The notes: generated by a model from the sequence alone, not told the origin. A stretch of DNA of 64,000 nt from Schizophyllum amplum (GCA_007026445.1 VDMD01000007.1:930001-994000); one strand, 5' to 3'. Numbered from the stretch's first letter, positions 34,906 to 45,896 are shown. Numbers and translations: made by a program.

Positions 34906-36263
34906 ATGGCTCTCAACGGCATCACGTCGCTCATACGGTCGTTCTTTGACCAGAGTATGATGTCCCAGTTCTTCCCCCCTAAGTCCCAATTCGAGCCCAG
35001 TCGCGACATTCCGGATTTAACCGGACAGGTGCGTGAACAGTGCGCTTTGGGGCATACGTCTGCTGACTCCAAGAAGGTCGCTCTTGTTACCGGGGGGAAT
35101 GGCGGAGCTGGCTACGAGACGTGCAAGCACCTGCTCGCGAAAGGCGCAAAGGTATATATGGCCTGCCGCAGCGCTGAGCGCGGCAAGGCTGCCGCGGACA
35201 AGCTTCAGAAGGAGACGGGCCATGCTCCAGAAATCCTTGAACTCGATCTTGCGGACCTTGCCAGCGTCCGAAGGGCTGCGGAGGAATTCATGCGTCGCGA
35301 GACTGTCCTACACACCTTGTACAACAACGCGTGCGTGTCAAGTTTCCCCCTAATACTGTATCTCACTTATGCACTCGATTAGAGGCGCTGTCTGGGTACC
35401 TATTGACATGCTCACGGCGCAGGGGTACGATCTTGCCTTTGGCACCAACGTGCTTGGTCACTTCTTTTTCACTGTATGTTCTGCCTCTCAACAGTCCGTT
35501 GATTTAGCTAATTATTCCTATAGACTTTGCTGGTAAGGCGCGCGCCGCGACTTCAGATATAACTCCCTCATCATCCGCTCGTAGATGCCGATCCTGCGCC
35601 ACACTCACGAAGTGACCGGACGTCGCCCACGCGTTATTAACACCTCGTCTAGCGCTCACGTGCCTTCTCATGTACGTAGCTCGCGTCTGTGAGTGTCATA
35701 ACCTGCAGCTCACCCGTGCGCAGGGACAAAGCGGCATCGTCTGGGAGTCTCTCAGGGATGGTCCCGACCGTCAGAAGGTCGCTCCGTCCATCGGCTCTTA
35801 CTGCCTCTACTCTCAGTCGAAGATGGTGCGCTTCTCTATGGGTCTTCTGTCAATAGTTTCGCTAATCCTGCATCTCCTTCTTCAGGGCGTCATCATGCTC
35901 TCCTACCTCTTCGATCAGCACTTCGGCAACGACATCGTATCCATCGCACTCAACCCGGGCAACTTCAGCTCCGACGCGTACCGCTACGTTCACGGCGTGC
36001 AGAAGCTGTCGACGAGCTACATATTGTACAGCGTACCTGAGGGCGCGCTCACGCAATTGTGGGCGGGCACTGCGCCGGAGAGCGAGTTCAAGGGTGGGGA
36101 GGTGAGTCGTCTTACAATGTTTCTTCTGCGTGATTTCTGATCGGGGCGTGAACAGTATTGTATTCCGTGGGCACGTCACGGTCAGTGCGACCCTCGCGCT
36201 CGGAACTCTGTGACGCAGGACGCGCTTTGGGGATGGCTGCAGGAACAAGTCAAGGGTTTCTGA
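34906..36263 (+). CDS. Short-chain dehydrogenase/reductase (retinol dehydrogenase-like)
   Basis: Eight exons, 34906-35028, 35074-35330, 35383-35473, 35524-35532, 35585-35671, 35724-35825, 35886-36101 and 36156-36263, sum to exactly 331 codons (330 residues). The Rossmann NAD(P)-binding motif is [12 protein letters not shown] (Gly48-Gly54 region). NNAG, the catalytic serine in INTSSSAH (about residues 178-184) and YSQSK (Tyr218, Lys222) complete the classical SDR set. The C-terminus with YCIPWARHG and LWGWLEEQ-like [12 protein letters not shown] is usual for fungal retinol-dehydrogenase-like SDRs, for which substrates are rarely known. The fourth exon is only nine nucleotides and codes for TLL; without it the frame is kept but a strictly conserved helix would be shortened. 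Confidence 0.93.
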
Positions 36264-37328
36264 GATATCTTCCCCTGATCTTCCCTCCTTTATGTTTCTT
36301 GTCCCTGCTCGCCATATATAGCGCATCCTTGCTATTCGTATACCCCATATCGTCGTTCTTTCTGTCGTAATATATCATGGAACATTGAGCGCGCGAGTGA
36401 GACTGAAAGAGAGGACGCCCGTGGATGACTGTGCCCGGACGCACCCAGGGCGCACTGTCGACACGCAGTTCTGATAAAAAACGGCAGGCCGATGACCGGT
36501 TCTTTGAAAACAGAGTTGGCGATCTTGGCACCTGCTTGGCACAGAAGCGTCTGATGCATTGTTTGATAAAGTAATGTTCACGACACCTGGACACAACCTG
36601 GGCCAGATGCGAATTAGACGAATAGACCCGAACTTTCCGGCTCGTTTACTCGTAGATCCGAGCTGCGCTGCCAATAGTGGTTGACTGTATCTCGATACGA
36701 CGTCTACACATCCCAGCATTCCTCGTCATTGCCCAGCCCGAAGAATGGCTGTCTAAACACATAGTAGCGTGCTGGGAATGGCTGAATGACTGACTAGTTG
36801 ACATTGATGGGCACACGTGCATATCACGTGAAATGCGTTGACTCGCGGGGTTACCGATCCCAGCAGTCGTGACTGACCACCAGCTTCCATCGCGAGCTCA
36901 GAAGGCCAGCAAATCAGCGCAGTGCATCTGAACTTGGCCTCTCGTTCACGGGTAAAATTAGAGCTTTTCAAGCTCACTGCAAAGTCGGTTGTCGTTACCA
37001 GCGTACAAGTGCAGTCTACTCATCCAGGCGACTTTCTGACCAGCGTAGACATACTCTGGCGGGCGGCCGGGCCTTCTCGAGACCATGAAGCGTGTGGCGT
37101 ACGGAGGTAAGAGAGCACTGAGCAAGAACATACAACTAAGAGCCGCCTGTAAGCCATATTGTTGGTTTTATGTGATTCGATACTCCATACTTGGCCAGTC
37201 GAGGTCAACTCCCTTTTCAATGATATATCGCTTCTATATCAGATATATTCTCTCTTCTGTCCATAATATTACTGAAGCAGTACAAGCTTGCGAGCACCAT
37301 GCTTCCATCGCAAGCTCAGCGGCACCGA
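36264..37328. other. Intergenic region with dispersed repeats
   Basis: About 1 kb between the convergent SDR and GST genes. The part from about 37165 onward belongs to the block duplicated at 54.9-56.3 kb. A second piece, 36780-36905, is similar to 41250-41370. No gene was seen. Confidence 0.45.
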
Positions 37329-38545
37329 CTATGGCGAAATTGCCGTGACGCCGTCCTTGTTGGCCAGCCAAGACGGACGAGAGGTGATGTCCTTGTACCA
37401 CCTAAGCGAGGCCTCAATTTAGAGCCCGTTCACAAGCACTAATGCTTACCTCGCCACGTTGGGCTTTGTCTCCATGAAATCGCATCCCACCTTCGGCAGG
37501 AGCCGCGTCGCATACGGGATGTGGAAGAGGTCCGCGAGGGTGAATGTCTGCAGATGTGGTTGAATCAGCGGCAGACCCAACATATGATCTGATGCACTCA
37601 CGTCACCCCCGATGTACTTTTGCTCTCCTAAGATCTTGGCATACACGTCAAGATTCTGGCTGAGTTTGTCGCTGGCTTGTTCGTAAAGCACGCGGTCCCC
37701 TTCCACTCCTCTCATTCTGCCGTCTCGTTCAGCTTCGGCATCGAGAATACAGGAGAACAGCGCACTCACGGCTTGTAAACGAGCTCCGTGAACATGGCGC
37801 GTATAACCTCGTCAAACGAAGACATCTCTATAGAGATGCCCTGCTCGACTCGCGCGAAGGCTGCGAGGTCGTCTTGGGGATACAGCGCATTTCCGCCACG
37901 GTCGGCGTACTTGCGGCAGAGGTAGCGGCAGATAGCGCGGCTCTCGTAAAGCACAAAACCATCGTCATCCTGCTCGGGATGATGGATCAGCAAGCGAATA
38001 CTTTGTCAGGATTAGTATCAGACGCGGCCGGCGACGAACAATGTAGGGCACGCGGCCGAAGGGTTGCTTGGCGACGTAGTCAGGCTGTTTGTGCCCCCCG
38101 CTCATCATGTCGACCGTGATGTAGACAAAAGGCACGTTCAGCTCGTGCAGGACAACCGCGACCATCGGCGTCGTCGTCGAGAGATCGGAGCCGTAGAGCT
38201 TGAGAACCATGGCAGCGTAGATCGGCGGAGAAAGATATCTTCTGGAGTGGTAGTGAGTCAATAAGGACGCAGTCCCTGGAGCTCCAGGTATTATCGATGT
38301 CTTCCAAAGCGCAACGAGGAGTGAAACAAGGCAGGCAGCGAACACGATTCGTTGAGGAAGGCCGCGGTAAGTATACGTGCAACGCGGGTGGTCGTCTCTT
38401 ATATCTCCTGATTTATGGAATAGTGAATTCGGAGAACGCTCAGGGGTTCCGGTGCATCGTGATCCACACACAGGTCTTGGTTGGGCATGAGGAGGGCGAT
38501 AGTAAGACAATCTGATAGCGAGTCTCCCCAGGTCTCCCCCGCAGA
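37165..38545 (-). repeat. Segmental duplication, copy 1
   Basis: Partner of the block at 54915-56285, in the opposite orientation, with GST paralog A inside. The two copies are about 16.4 kb apart. Confidence 0.75.
37329..38210 (-). CDS. Glutathione S-transferase, phi-type (paralog A)
   Basis: Five exons, 38210-38040, 37969-37770, 37716-37602, 37547-37450 and 37401-37329, sum to 219 codons (218 residues). The N-terminal thioredoxin-like half has LYGSDLSTTTPMV, where Ser11 is the likely glutathione-activating residue, HKQPDYVAKQPFGRVPYI with the cis-proline, and ESRAICRYL with the Glu-Ser glutathione contact. The helical half contains KYIGGDTFTLADLFHIPY and ITSRPSWLAN. This matches phi-class (GSTF) enzymes, which conjugate or reduce electrophiles and peroxides. 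The donor of intron 1 is GTTCGT, weaker than the GTACGT of paralog C. The gene and both flanks are duplicated in inverted orientation around paralog C at 55248-56125. Confidence 0.93.
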
Positions 38546-40303
38546 CAACTGAGCGTCACAATAGCGCCGAGACCGACACGAATAATGTCCGAATTGTGGC
38601 GCACGCGTATGTAGTCGTTCGACGTTGACTTGACTTTTTGTCCAGGATAAAATGTTTGTTTTCAGCCAGAGGACGCATGTAAGCAAGGAGTTTCTGACAT
38701 GACCATGCAGCGAGTATGTCCGCCGTCGTCCAGCGAAGAGAGAACCGAGGAACAGCCATGGGCCATGGTGGCAACATGGCGGCACTGGCACGTGCCTCAC
38801 GCGTGTACCGGTAATTGATTCAGAGCCGGCTATCCCCGGAACACATGTGGCAAAATGGCCGCCTCTCGTCCTTCACCGGCATGGGCCTACTATCTGGACA
38901 TCTCAAATTCCAATATAATCTTCACGTATTCTTCAGTCCCTCGTCATGACTCAGCATCACGATTAGACTCGTCCCCGTCAGCGTCGGCGAGCCTGCCTCA
39001 ATCCGAGGGGCGGGATTCCGGGCCGATCATGTGTTTATTGATGTTGGGGTCTATTTATGCGAGGGAGGCGAGGCTCGCCGAGCGACTGGGGCAAACGGCC
39101 GATATTTTGGCGGGCGGCCTCTGGCGTGACCCGGACTTAGAAAAATCAGCCATCGCGTCGGCCGTCCGCGACCAAAATCGTCCACTGTATCCGCCACTGT
39201 TGTCCCCTTCACTAGCGAGCAGTATCGTTCGGTGGGGAATGAATGCAGTGACTGATATTCGAGTTCATACAAAGCAATATAAGAGTCCATGGCATAAAAT
39301 GCGCCGTATTCGGCTCAAATGTGCGGATTTGGCCCAAAAGCCGTCATAGCCTCGCACCAGCGCATCCCGTGGGGGATTTGTTTGCCCTATATGCATATAG
39401 TGGCTCTTTAGTACCAATCTCATGTACATAAGAAGGATCCACCCACCTTAGCCAAGCTTGAATGTTCTGCACAACGAGGCATTAGCGTTCAGAAACAGCA
39501 ACTGCCGAAGCAGGGACTCGTCGGACAAGAGTGCACGTGAGAGCAGGAGCACGACTGTAATGGGCGTAGTGACCGCAGGAGCGCGTTACACAGCGGGACG
39601 ACCGTGGGTGAAGTATCGCTGTGCGAGATATGGTGTCGATGGGTTCAAGAGGAGCATGTACATGTACAGTGGTGCTCAGTTAGCACAAGCGTCCTGTCGC
39701 AGTTTATGTAGGTCGCCGCCGTTAGTTGCCCAAGGTAGACACGTCGCCAGAGCAGCAGGAGGCATGATCAGAGGTCGAGGGCCTGGTTGCGCGATTGTGA
39801 TCGTGGAGGAAGACATTGGTGCGATGAACGCCCCAGCGCGTCGCTGATGATTCTCTGGGTGGCTTGGTGGATACAGAACCTCCTTGCAGCGTGCCAGAAC
39901 GCCTCCCGCGGTGTACGAAGTGAGGGTAACAATAAGACGACACCGCCTTCTGTGGTGTCGCGGCTGCGCTCTCATTCGGCATAGCCTTTCCCACCCAATC
40001 TGCAATGTTATATGAGCATCGTTCAGAGCGCGCAATGCGACAACGCACCGGTAAACGCGCTTCCCGTGCTTCATTGTCATATCCGCCAGGCTTGACTCTT
40101 CTTGCCCGTGCGCGCATGTCATCGACCACCAAATCACAGCCCAAGAGCGGCTAAACCTTCGGACGGAGCATGTATACACTTCTGCTGACATTGCTGATAT
40201 TGCCGACGTGATACAAGGCAAGGAGGGCGAGTGAGAGCAAACAGCGAAGACGACCGTCGAAATCTTTCTAAGTCCGAGTCACACTTTACGTGACCCTGCT
40301 GCG
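38211..40303. other. Intergenic, GST upstream region and gene-poor DNA
   Basis: The first 330 bases are the duplicated upstream flank of GST paralog A. The rest holds several mid-sized open frames (38855-39349 +, 39676-40221 -, 39458-39847 +) without recognisable domains or convincing splice structure. A decayed gene on the minus strand at 39.4-40.2 kb is possible but not supported. Confidence 0.4.
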
Positions 40304-41108
40304 GTGCGCGGATAGTTCAAGCTTCGATTTCGGTTATGCCCGGAGGCCGAGGGGTCGAACCCGGGCGCACGACTTTTTTGAAACTATTTTATCTGCTGTT
40401 TCTGTCGTGTCCCCCATATCTTCCGCATGAAATGTGGCACTTCTGATCTCAATACTCTTCCAAAAGGGAGGGAAAGGTGAGAAAATAGCGAAATGGGAGG
40501 TCGGAGAAAAATCGGCAGTTGCCGAGACTTCGGCATTGGCCGAAACGTCACGCGCGTGCGTTCGTGGCGGCGCTGCCTGGTGCGACTGCACATTCTCGTC
40601 CTGATATTTGCGTGGATCTATTGTAAGAGAAGCTTGGCCTCATCTCTGAGTCGAACTGGGCCTGCATGGGTCAGTGAATGCACATAGCCGCCCACCTTGC
40701 TATCCCAATGCTATCCAGTCAAGGGTGAAGCCATCTTTAGAGCGTACAGGCAACAGGGTATGGCTTAGTTCAATTAATTCGCAGGGTCCTTTGTGATGGT
40801 GGCTGCTGGAGAGCTGCGCCTGGCACAAAATAGTACGGTTCAACCGCCACAAACGCGCGCGTGACGTTTCGGCCAATGCCGAAGTCTCGGCAACTGCCGA
40901 TTTTTCTCCGACCTCCCATTTCGCTATTTTCTCACCTTTCCCTCCCTTTTGGAAGAGTATTGAGATCAGAAGTGCCACATTTCATGCGGAAGATATGGGG
41001 GACACGACAGAAACAGCAGATAAAATAGTTTCAAAAAAGTCGTGCGCCCGGGTTCGACCCCTCGGCCTCCGGGCATAACCGAAATCGAAGCTTGAACTAT
41101 CCGCGCAC
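40304..41108. mobile_element. Long inverted repeat / foldback-like element
   Basis: Arms at 40304-40570 and 40844-41108 are reverse complements of each other. They read as identical for about 250 bases from the outer ends and diverge slightly over the last inner 15 bases. The spacer is 273 bases and has no gene. A seven-base direct repeat ACCCTGC flanks the element (40293-40299 and 41112-41118), close to but not abutting the arms, and could be a target duplication. Each arm contains CCCGGGTTCGACCCC, which looks like a tRNA B-box, but no tRNA fold can be drawn. A foldback transposon, a MITE-like element or a palindromic duplication are all possible. Confidence 0.7.
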
Positions 41109-43328
41109 TACACCCTGCCATGTGACGGCCCGTTCATCCCAGCCGCTTCGCTGCACTCAGCTTGCCTCTGACGTCAGCGAAGCGGTTGGTCGAGCCTACA
41201 TCACGATTGGTAATCTCGACACAGAGCGTGTACTTAGTCACCTGCAATGGCCGGATGACTCACTGGTTGATATTGATGTGTACACGTGGATATCACGTAA
41301 AAATTGTCCTCTCTGAGGATCGGGCCGAACTGCGAGCAATCGTGACTCACCACAAGCTTCCGAGTACATCGTTGTTTCGTACCTTTCTCGAACATAGTCT
41401 CCCGCGGCCGACGTTCGTCTCGAACACAACTTTGTGAAGAACAGCAACTCTTCTGCTACTCCAAGTTGCCTCACCTCACGTGACACCCTCGTCGTAATTT
41501 GAAGGCGGGCGCCGGGGCGGTGACCGGTGACCTTCAAACTTCAAGCTTCAAACACTACGCAGGCCGCAGGCGTTCAGTGGCGACTTTCAGTGGCAAGAGT
41601 CACGGCTGCTCGTATACTCATTTTTTATTCCTGATTATCACCAGTCTGAGGCCGGAACTGCCGCCGAGCTGCTGGGTTTTGAGGGACCAGCAGGAGCATC
41701 CGAAGATGGGTGGTTCTCGCGCGCCGCGCGGCGTTCGCAACCAACAACTTGATTTCGGATTTTACGGTCAGTTGCAACATGAGTCACACTAGGGCTAAGC
41801 TATTGATCACGAGATAGCGGGCCTTTGAGGCTACTACCTCTACCAACGCGCCGAACAACTGTCGCCGCCGACAGTGCCGGCGGCTATCCTTGAATCGAGA
41901 GGCACATACGAAGGAAGCGTCAGCAAATGTAAGCCCTAGCTCTTCTTAGACTCGAGTGAACTCACATTCCCCCTACCTCGCCGCTTCTCCGATCACTGCG
42001 CAGGCCTCAGCCGAAGTTTCCATCCTCACGCGCCGCCACGACAGGCCCATGAGGTCCTCGATGAGCTAGCGAAGGCCACTATACTCTGAGGCTTTTCCCG
42101 CTAAGCTTGAGCAGCGCGCTAAGGGTCCTTGCCTACCAGCCCTCGGCGTTTTCTGACGGAAGCATGGACTTGTTACCGTGCAGGCCTTCATGAACTCGAT
42201 TATGCGCAGGAGCAATTATCCTACAATCTAATCATCGTGCAAAAGGGTGGCCTTGTTTTGTCATTTTCCTAGCGACAATTTCTCTGACTGCACTTTTACG
42301 CTGGGGTGAGCCCCTTGCTAGATACGGACAGGGATACAGGAACCGCCGTTTCTGCTCCCAGTTCTCGCTTCCGAAGCAGTTCTATCAGACCACGACGCCG
42401 CTTCAACCTTCGACTTGCAAACGTTGTATTCATCTCACAACAGATGCACTTGTTGTATGAAGCTTCTCCAGGCAAGCCGTCCCCGTGCCGTCGTACCCTA
42501 CAGCGCGCTGATTTAGTGCCTATCGCCGCAGGCCCGCAGCGGACCCCGCTTCCGCTATTCCACCGACGCCTTCCTTGAATCCTTCATACGCGCAAGCCTC
42601 TCCCTCACATGTATGAACCGTCCTCACGCATAAGCCCGAGGAGACCTCCGCTCCCAAATGGCCACGCATGCCCAATGCGACGCTCTTACCTCCTGATTAC
42701 GTCCCGACAGCGCGCCACGGACCAAGGAGCGCGCAACCGAATACAGGGATGCATCACGTACCACGGCAGTGCAGTATACCTCCTGACCGGCGGCCAGCAG
42801 GTCTCAATATCGGCGCAAGTTTTCAATGTTATACCATGCCGGTCGGGCTCGACGCAACGCAGGCCACCGCGGGAGGAAAGTCTACCGCGACGAGGTAGAT
42901 ACCTGCGACCGCGTGCGCACAACATGAGCTGCTGTCCGAATGCTGATGCATCTCACCAGTTTCCAACTCCGCGAAATTGTCTGGGTGGGCGGGCACCTGG
43001 CGGGCACTGGTCACGCGCCGCCAGGGAGCATTGCCTGGTCCCACGCGGAATTCAGTGTTCATGCTCAGGCGTTGTGGCTGAGATATCATTTCACCTCCTG
43101 CCCCTCTGCGCTAGCCCTAACGGTCAGTAAAGCCCCACAAACCAGCCGTTATTTACGCGGCTGTATACGCCAAGACTCTTTACTATCCGACGAGTCACTC
43201 CTTGCCAGTTCTCGACAGACTGGGAGTATGTCGCGCCGATTCTCCGTGCCCGCTCTCGATTTTTGAACCGGCGCGTACCGCCTAGACTTTCTATCCCACA
43301 GATCAGCTGTGATGCGCGGCTGCGAGGT
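41109..43328. other. Gene-poor region
   Basis: About 2.2 kb with no supportable gene. The part at 41250-41370 repeats sequence from 36780-36905. Open frames at 42609-43130 (+) and 42829-43089 (-) lack domains and splice support. The region may be decayed transposon sequence. Confidence 0.4.
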
Positions 43329-44264
43329 CTACGCCGAGCACACTTGCGCCATTCGTATCCTATTTCTCGACAGACTGAGGATAAGCCGCCCCGTCTGTTT
43401 CGGGCCCGCTCTGATCTCTACAGTGCCATCCGCTCTCGTCTTGCTATCCCCCTTCTCGTGCGGCCACCGCGACGGTCGGGCCCGCTTCGCCTCGGCCGTC
43501 AAGAACGACACATCAGGTAAGGAAGCCTGGAGTAGGTAAGGATTACTGACTGAGTTGGACTGAATGCGCACAGCGTTGTCGGTATCAGCCGATTCAGCGT
43601 TCTCGGTATTCGCCGAGTCAGCGTTCTCAGTATCCGCCGAGTTCCCAGACGGTCTTTGCGCGCCCTTCAAAGAATTTTTAGACACCGCCCAATGGAAATC
43701 TACGCCTACTAGTCTATGCGCTCTCAGATCTTGTTCATTGGCTTTGATGCGCTGTAAGGCGTCTATCCGCTCTGAGACGTCTATGCGCTCTTATTTCGCG
43801 CCTACGCTGGCCATAAAGTCTGCGCCGAATTCTTCAGGCTTCTATAGCTGTGCTTCTGAGACGCCCTGGGGCCGCATATACGCGATCGTCTTCCGAGGCT
43901 CTGGCAACCTGGAGCTCGGACGCCCTCTCTTGCTGCCATTGTGGCGCGGCGCTTTCCGGCGAGGGCCGCAGCTACTTAGCGTCGGCCATTCTACATGGTC
44001 TATCGGCTCTACAGAATCTATCGGCTTCACAAAACCCATCGGCCTGCCCCGCGCGCTCACCACCCCGTTTTGTGCGACTTTCGGGTCTGCTCTGTGATTG
44101 GCTCCATTTCGGGTAGCTCTGTCACTGCGCAGTGCGGTGAGTAGTCCAGTTGGGTCCTTCGTGCCCCCGACGGTTCTATACTGGCCGGCCGACATTCCAG
44201 CCGCTCCATCATGATGCGGCGCTCTGGCAATTGCCGCGCGCCATTCAGCGAAGACATCGCGTGG
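43329..44264 (-). pseudogene. Broken ORF with two in-frame stops and internal repeats
   Basis: On the minus strand a single reading frame runs from just after a stop at 44265-44267 down to a stop at 43329, about 311 codons, interrupted only by TAG at 43842-43844 and TAA at 43791-43793. Both interruptions sit where Gln would fit (CAG and CAA), as expected of C-to-T change. The frame has coding-like features: a KRGRPSSR AT-hook-like motif, RIDVSERIDALQRI, and an 8-residue repeat three times over (SADTENA type) encoded by a 24-bp tandem repeat. I recognise no family. A retroelement gag-like protein is one possibility. The opposite strand is also open over part of it, so chance cannot be excluded. 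Confidence 0.4.
43573..43644. repeat. 24-bp tandem repeat, three copies
   Basis: Units start at 43573, 43597 and 43621, each beginning GCGTTSTC and differing at a few positions. The 24-base period keeps the reading frame on both strands. Confidence 0.8.
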
Positions 44265-45008
44265 CTAAAAGCGGGGCATACAGTTTGAGGGGGGGGACCT
44301 CTGATTCAAAGGACGAGTCCTCCTTAGTCAATGTCGGGGGCTTCGCTGAATGCCATTGCTCGAGTGATCTGTTGGTAGTTGCGAGCGCACCTATGGCAGT
44401 CACTAGCGCATATGTTGGGTGTCGTGATCCCCAGTAAAATTCAATAGGACTAGGCGCATCGAAGAGCTAGTAGCCTGACGGATCGAAGGACTATGTTAAT
44501 GTAGACGCTTCGAATCACCATCCTTGTTGACAGCGCACAAATTTTATACCCAACCTTCTCTATGTATAGTATGTAAAATTCGCTGATTGCCAAATTGAAA
44601 GCCAAACGACCGTCGCTCTGAATGGTCGCTGGATGAACACTGTACGTCCATATTCCTTTGAGAAACCTCATCTCCCTTCATCAGCCCTCTTGCCTTGCTG
44701 TGTGCTGAAGCAGCCTGAGTGGGTGGCACCGAATGCCAGAAAGTGGGATCGCAGAAGAGGTTTTTGACAGCAGACTCAGTCGCTGATATGAGGTTCATTC
44801 ATACACGGCGGCGGCGTCGATATGAACTCTACAATTGTTCGCTCTGATGTTTGATGATGCGCCCGGCGCCGGACATGTATGAGAGCCACTCACTTTCCGC
44901 ACCGTAGGCGCAACGTAGCGCGCCGAAGGCATCTTGCGTGGCCGAGTCCTATCGCGGCAAGAACACTCAGAAAATTCGCAAGAATATTCGAAAGGTTCAA
45001 CAGTGAGG

Positions 45009-45043
45009 GTCACATGACCGACCAACTCTAAAGTCACATGACC
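45009..45043. promoter_or_regulatory. Paired GTCACATGACC elements
   Basis: Two identical 11-bp copies start 24 bases apart. Each is a near-palindrome around an E-box (CACATG). They lie about 85-115 bases upstream of the TATA box, which suits binding sites for a dimeric bHLH-type factor; this role is inferred. Confidence 0.4.
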
Positions 45044-45125
45044 TTGAGAGCAAGCTGAATAAGCACGAATATCAACCTTCCGTTCACCCAGGTCGCTTCT
45101 CAACCGCATTGCCGTGCCAGGTGCG

Positions 45126-45132
45126 TATATAA
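45126..45132 (+). promoter_or_regulatory. TATA box of the Cys-rich micro-gene
   Basis: TATATAA lies about 199 bases before the ATG at 45325, leaving room for a leader of 150 bases or so. Confidence 0.5.
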
Positions 45133-45324
45133 GCAAGCGGTAAAGCGTCTGCTAATCGCACTGAAGCTTTCTAAGCTCATTGAAGTCCTGAGTCGTACGA
45201 CTCTACCCTGAATTCACACGCGCGTACATACCAGACAGACGTCTTCATCGGTGAGATGCGTCCTCCTTCAGGCTCTTCGGCAAGATCCACTCAACATCTC
45301 CGTCTGTCCATTCACAGATCTGAC

Positions 45325-45896
45325 ATGCTGGAGACTATCATGACTTCGTCGACTCCCGTCAACGCGTGCCGCGCGACGACATGCAGCGAGTGCAAGAAGA
45401 CGACGTGGACGGTGAGTTCAATTTAATTTTCTGCCTTCCCCGCGCTTGCACGCCATTGGACCCGCGCACCGTGCATGCGCCCCATAGTCCGGCGGCTCTT
45501 CACGCCATCTCCCCCATCCGTTCCCCGCACTCGCGCATGTGAGCGCGCTGGGGAAGTTCTGTGCCTGCTTGCCCGTCCGTCTTCAAGCCTGCTCACAGTG
45601 ACACCGTTTTTCACAGGGCTGCGGGATGCACATCGAGCAGGTACGTGCGATGTCTTGATTGCCGATATGGGACGCGTGGTGCGCGCTGGGCAAAACGCGC
45701 CCGACACGGTGGCGGAGGGTGGTGCACAGCACGCCTGATGGGCTTTTCATCGGGGCGTCTGCGCCCGTGCGGGATCGGCGTCACTTCATTTCCAGATCTG
45801 ACCCTTTGTTTTCGCGGTACGCAGGCGCTGAAGGGCGTGAAGGAGGAGGACCGGTGCAAGTGCGAGCGCGGGGCGGCGAAATGCGTTGTAGGGTAG
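45325..45896 (+). CDS. Small conserved-type Cys-rich protein (about 60 residues)
   Basis: Three exons, 45325-45411, 45617-45640 (24 nt) and 45825-45896, sum to 61 codons. Too short for usual ORF cut-offs and split by two long introns (205 and 184 nt), it is easily missed. The product contains CRATTCSECKKTTWTGCG, then MHIEQALKGVKEEDRCKC. The pairs CxxC...CG and CKC, with His and Trp between, are a zinc-ribbon-like pattern that I recall from short fungal and plant proteins of unknown role. A later in-frame ATG (45340) could be the true start, giving 55 residues. A TATA box lies at 45126 and paired E-box elements are upstream. The kinase gene follows on the same strand after 261 bases. Confidence 0.75.

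Larger units (their letters stand above)
44265..45324. promoter_or_regulatory. Intergenic, upstream region of the Cys-rich micro-gene
   Basis: About 1 kb. The distal part has no recognised feature. The last 320 bases contain a pair of GTCACATGACC elements (45009-45019, 45033-45043), a TATA box at 45126 and a CT-rich leader, and so read as a promoter. Confidence 0.5.

Noticed and set aside
38855..39349. 164-codon plus-strand open frame
   Set aside because: It has no recognisable domain and no promoter-like context; the sequence composition does not clearly differ from its surroundings.
39045..39360. Possible second MITE with GCGAGG-type ends
   Set aside because: The ends match over only a few bases and no target duplication is visible.
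39400..40230. Possible decayed DUF6533/DUF6534-like gene on the minus strand
   Set aside because: Several GT-AG pairs can be drawn, but no joined frame gives a convincing helix pattern or family motif.
40330..41080. CCCGGGTTCGACCCC in both arms of the inverted repeat, like a tRNA T-arm
   Set aside because: Only part of the T stem pairs, there is no matching acceptor 5' half and no A-box, so it is not called a tRNA gene; a distant tRNA-derived origin remains possible.
42609..43130. 173-codon plus-strand open frame
   Set aside because: Arg/Ser/Pro-rich composition typical of chance frames; no family resemblance and an antisense frame is equally open.
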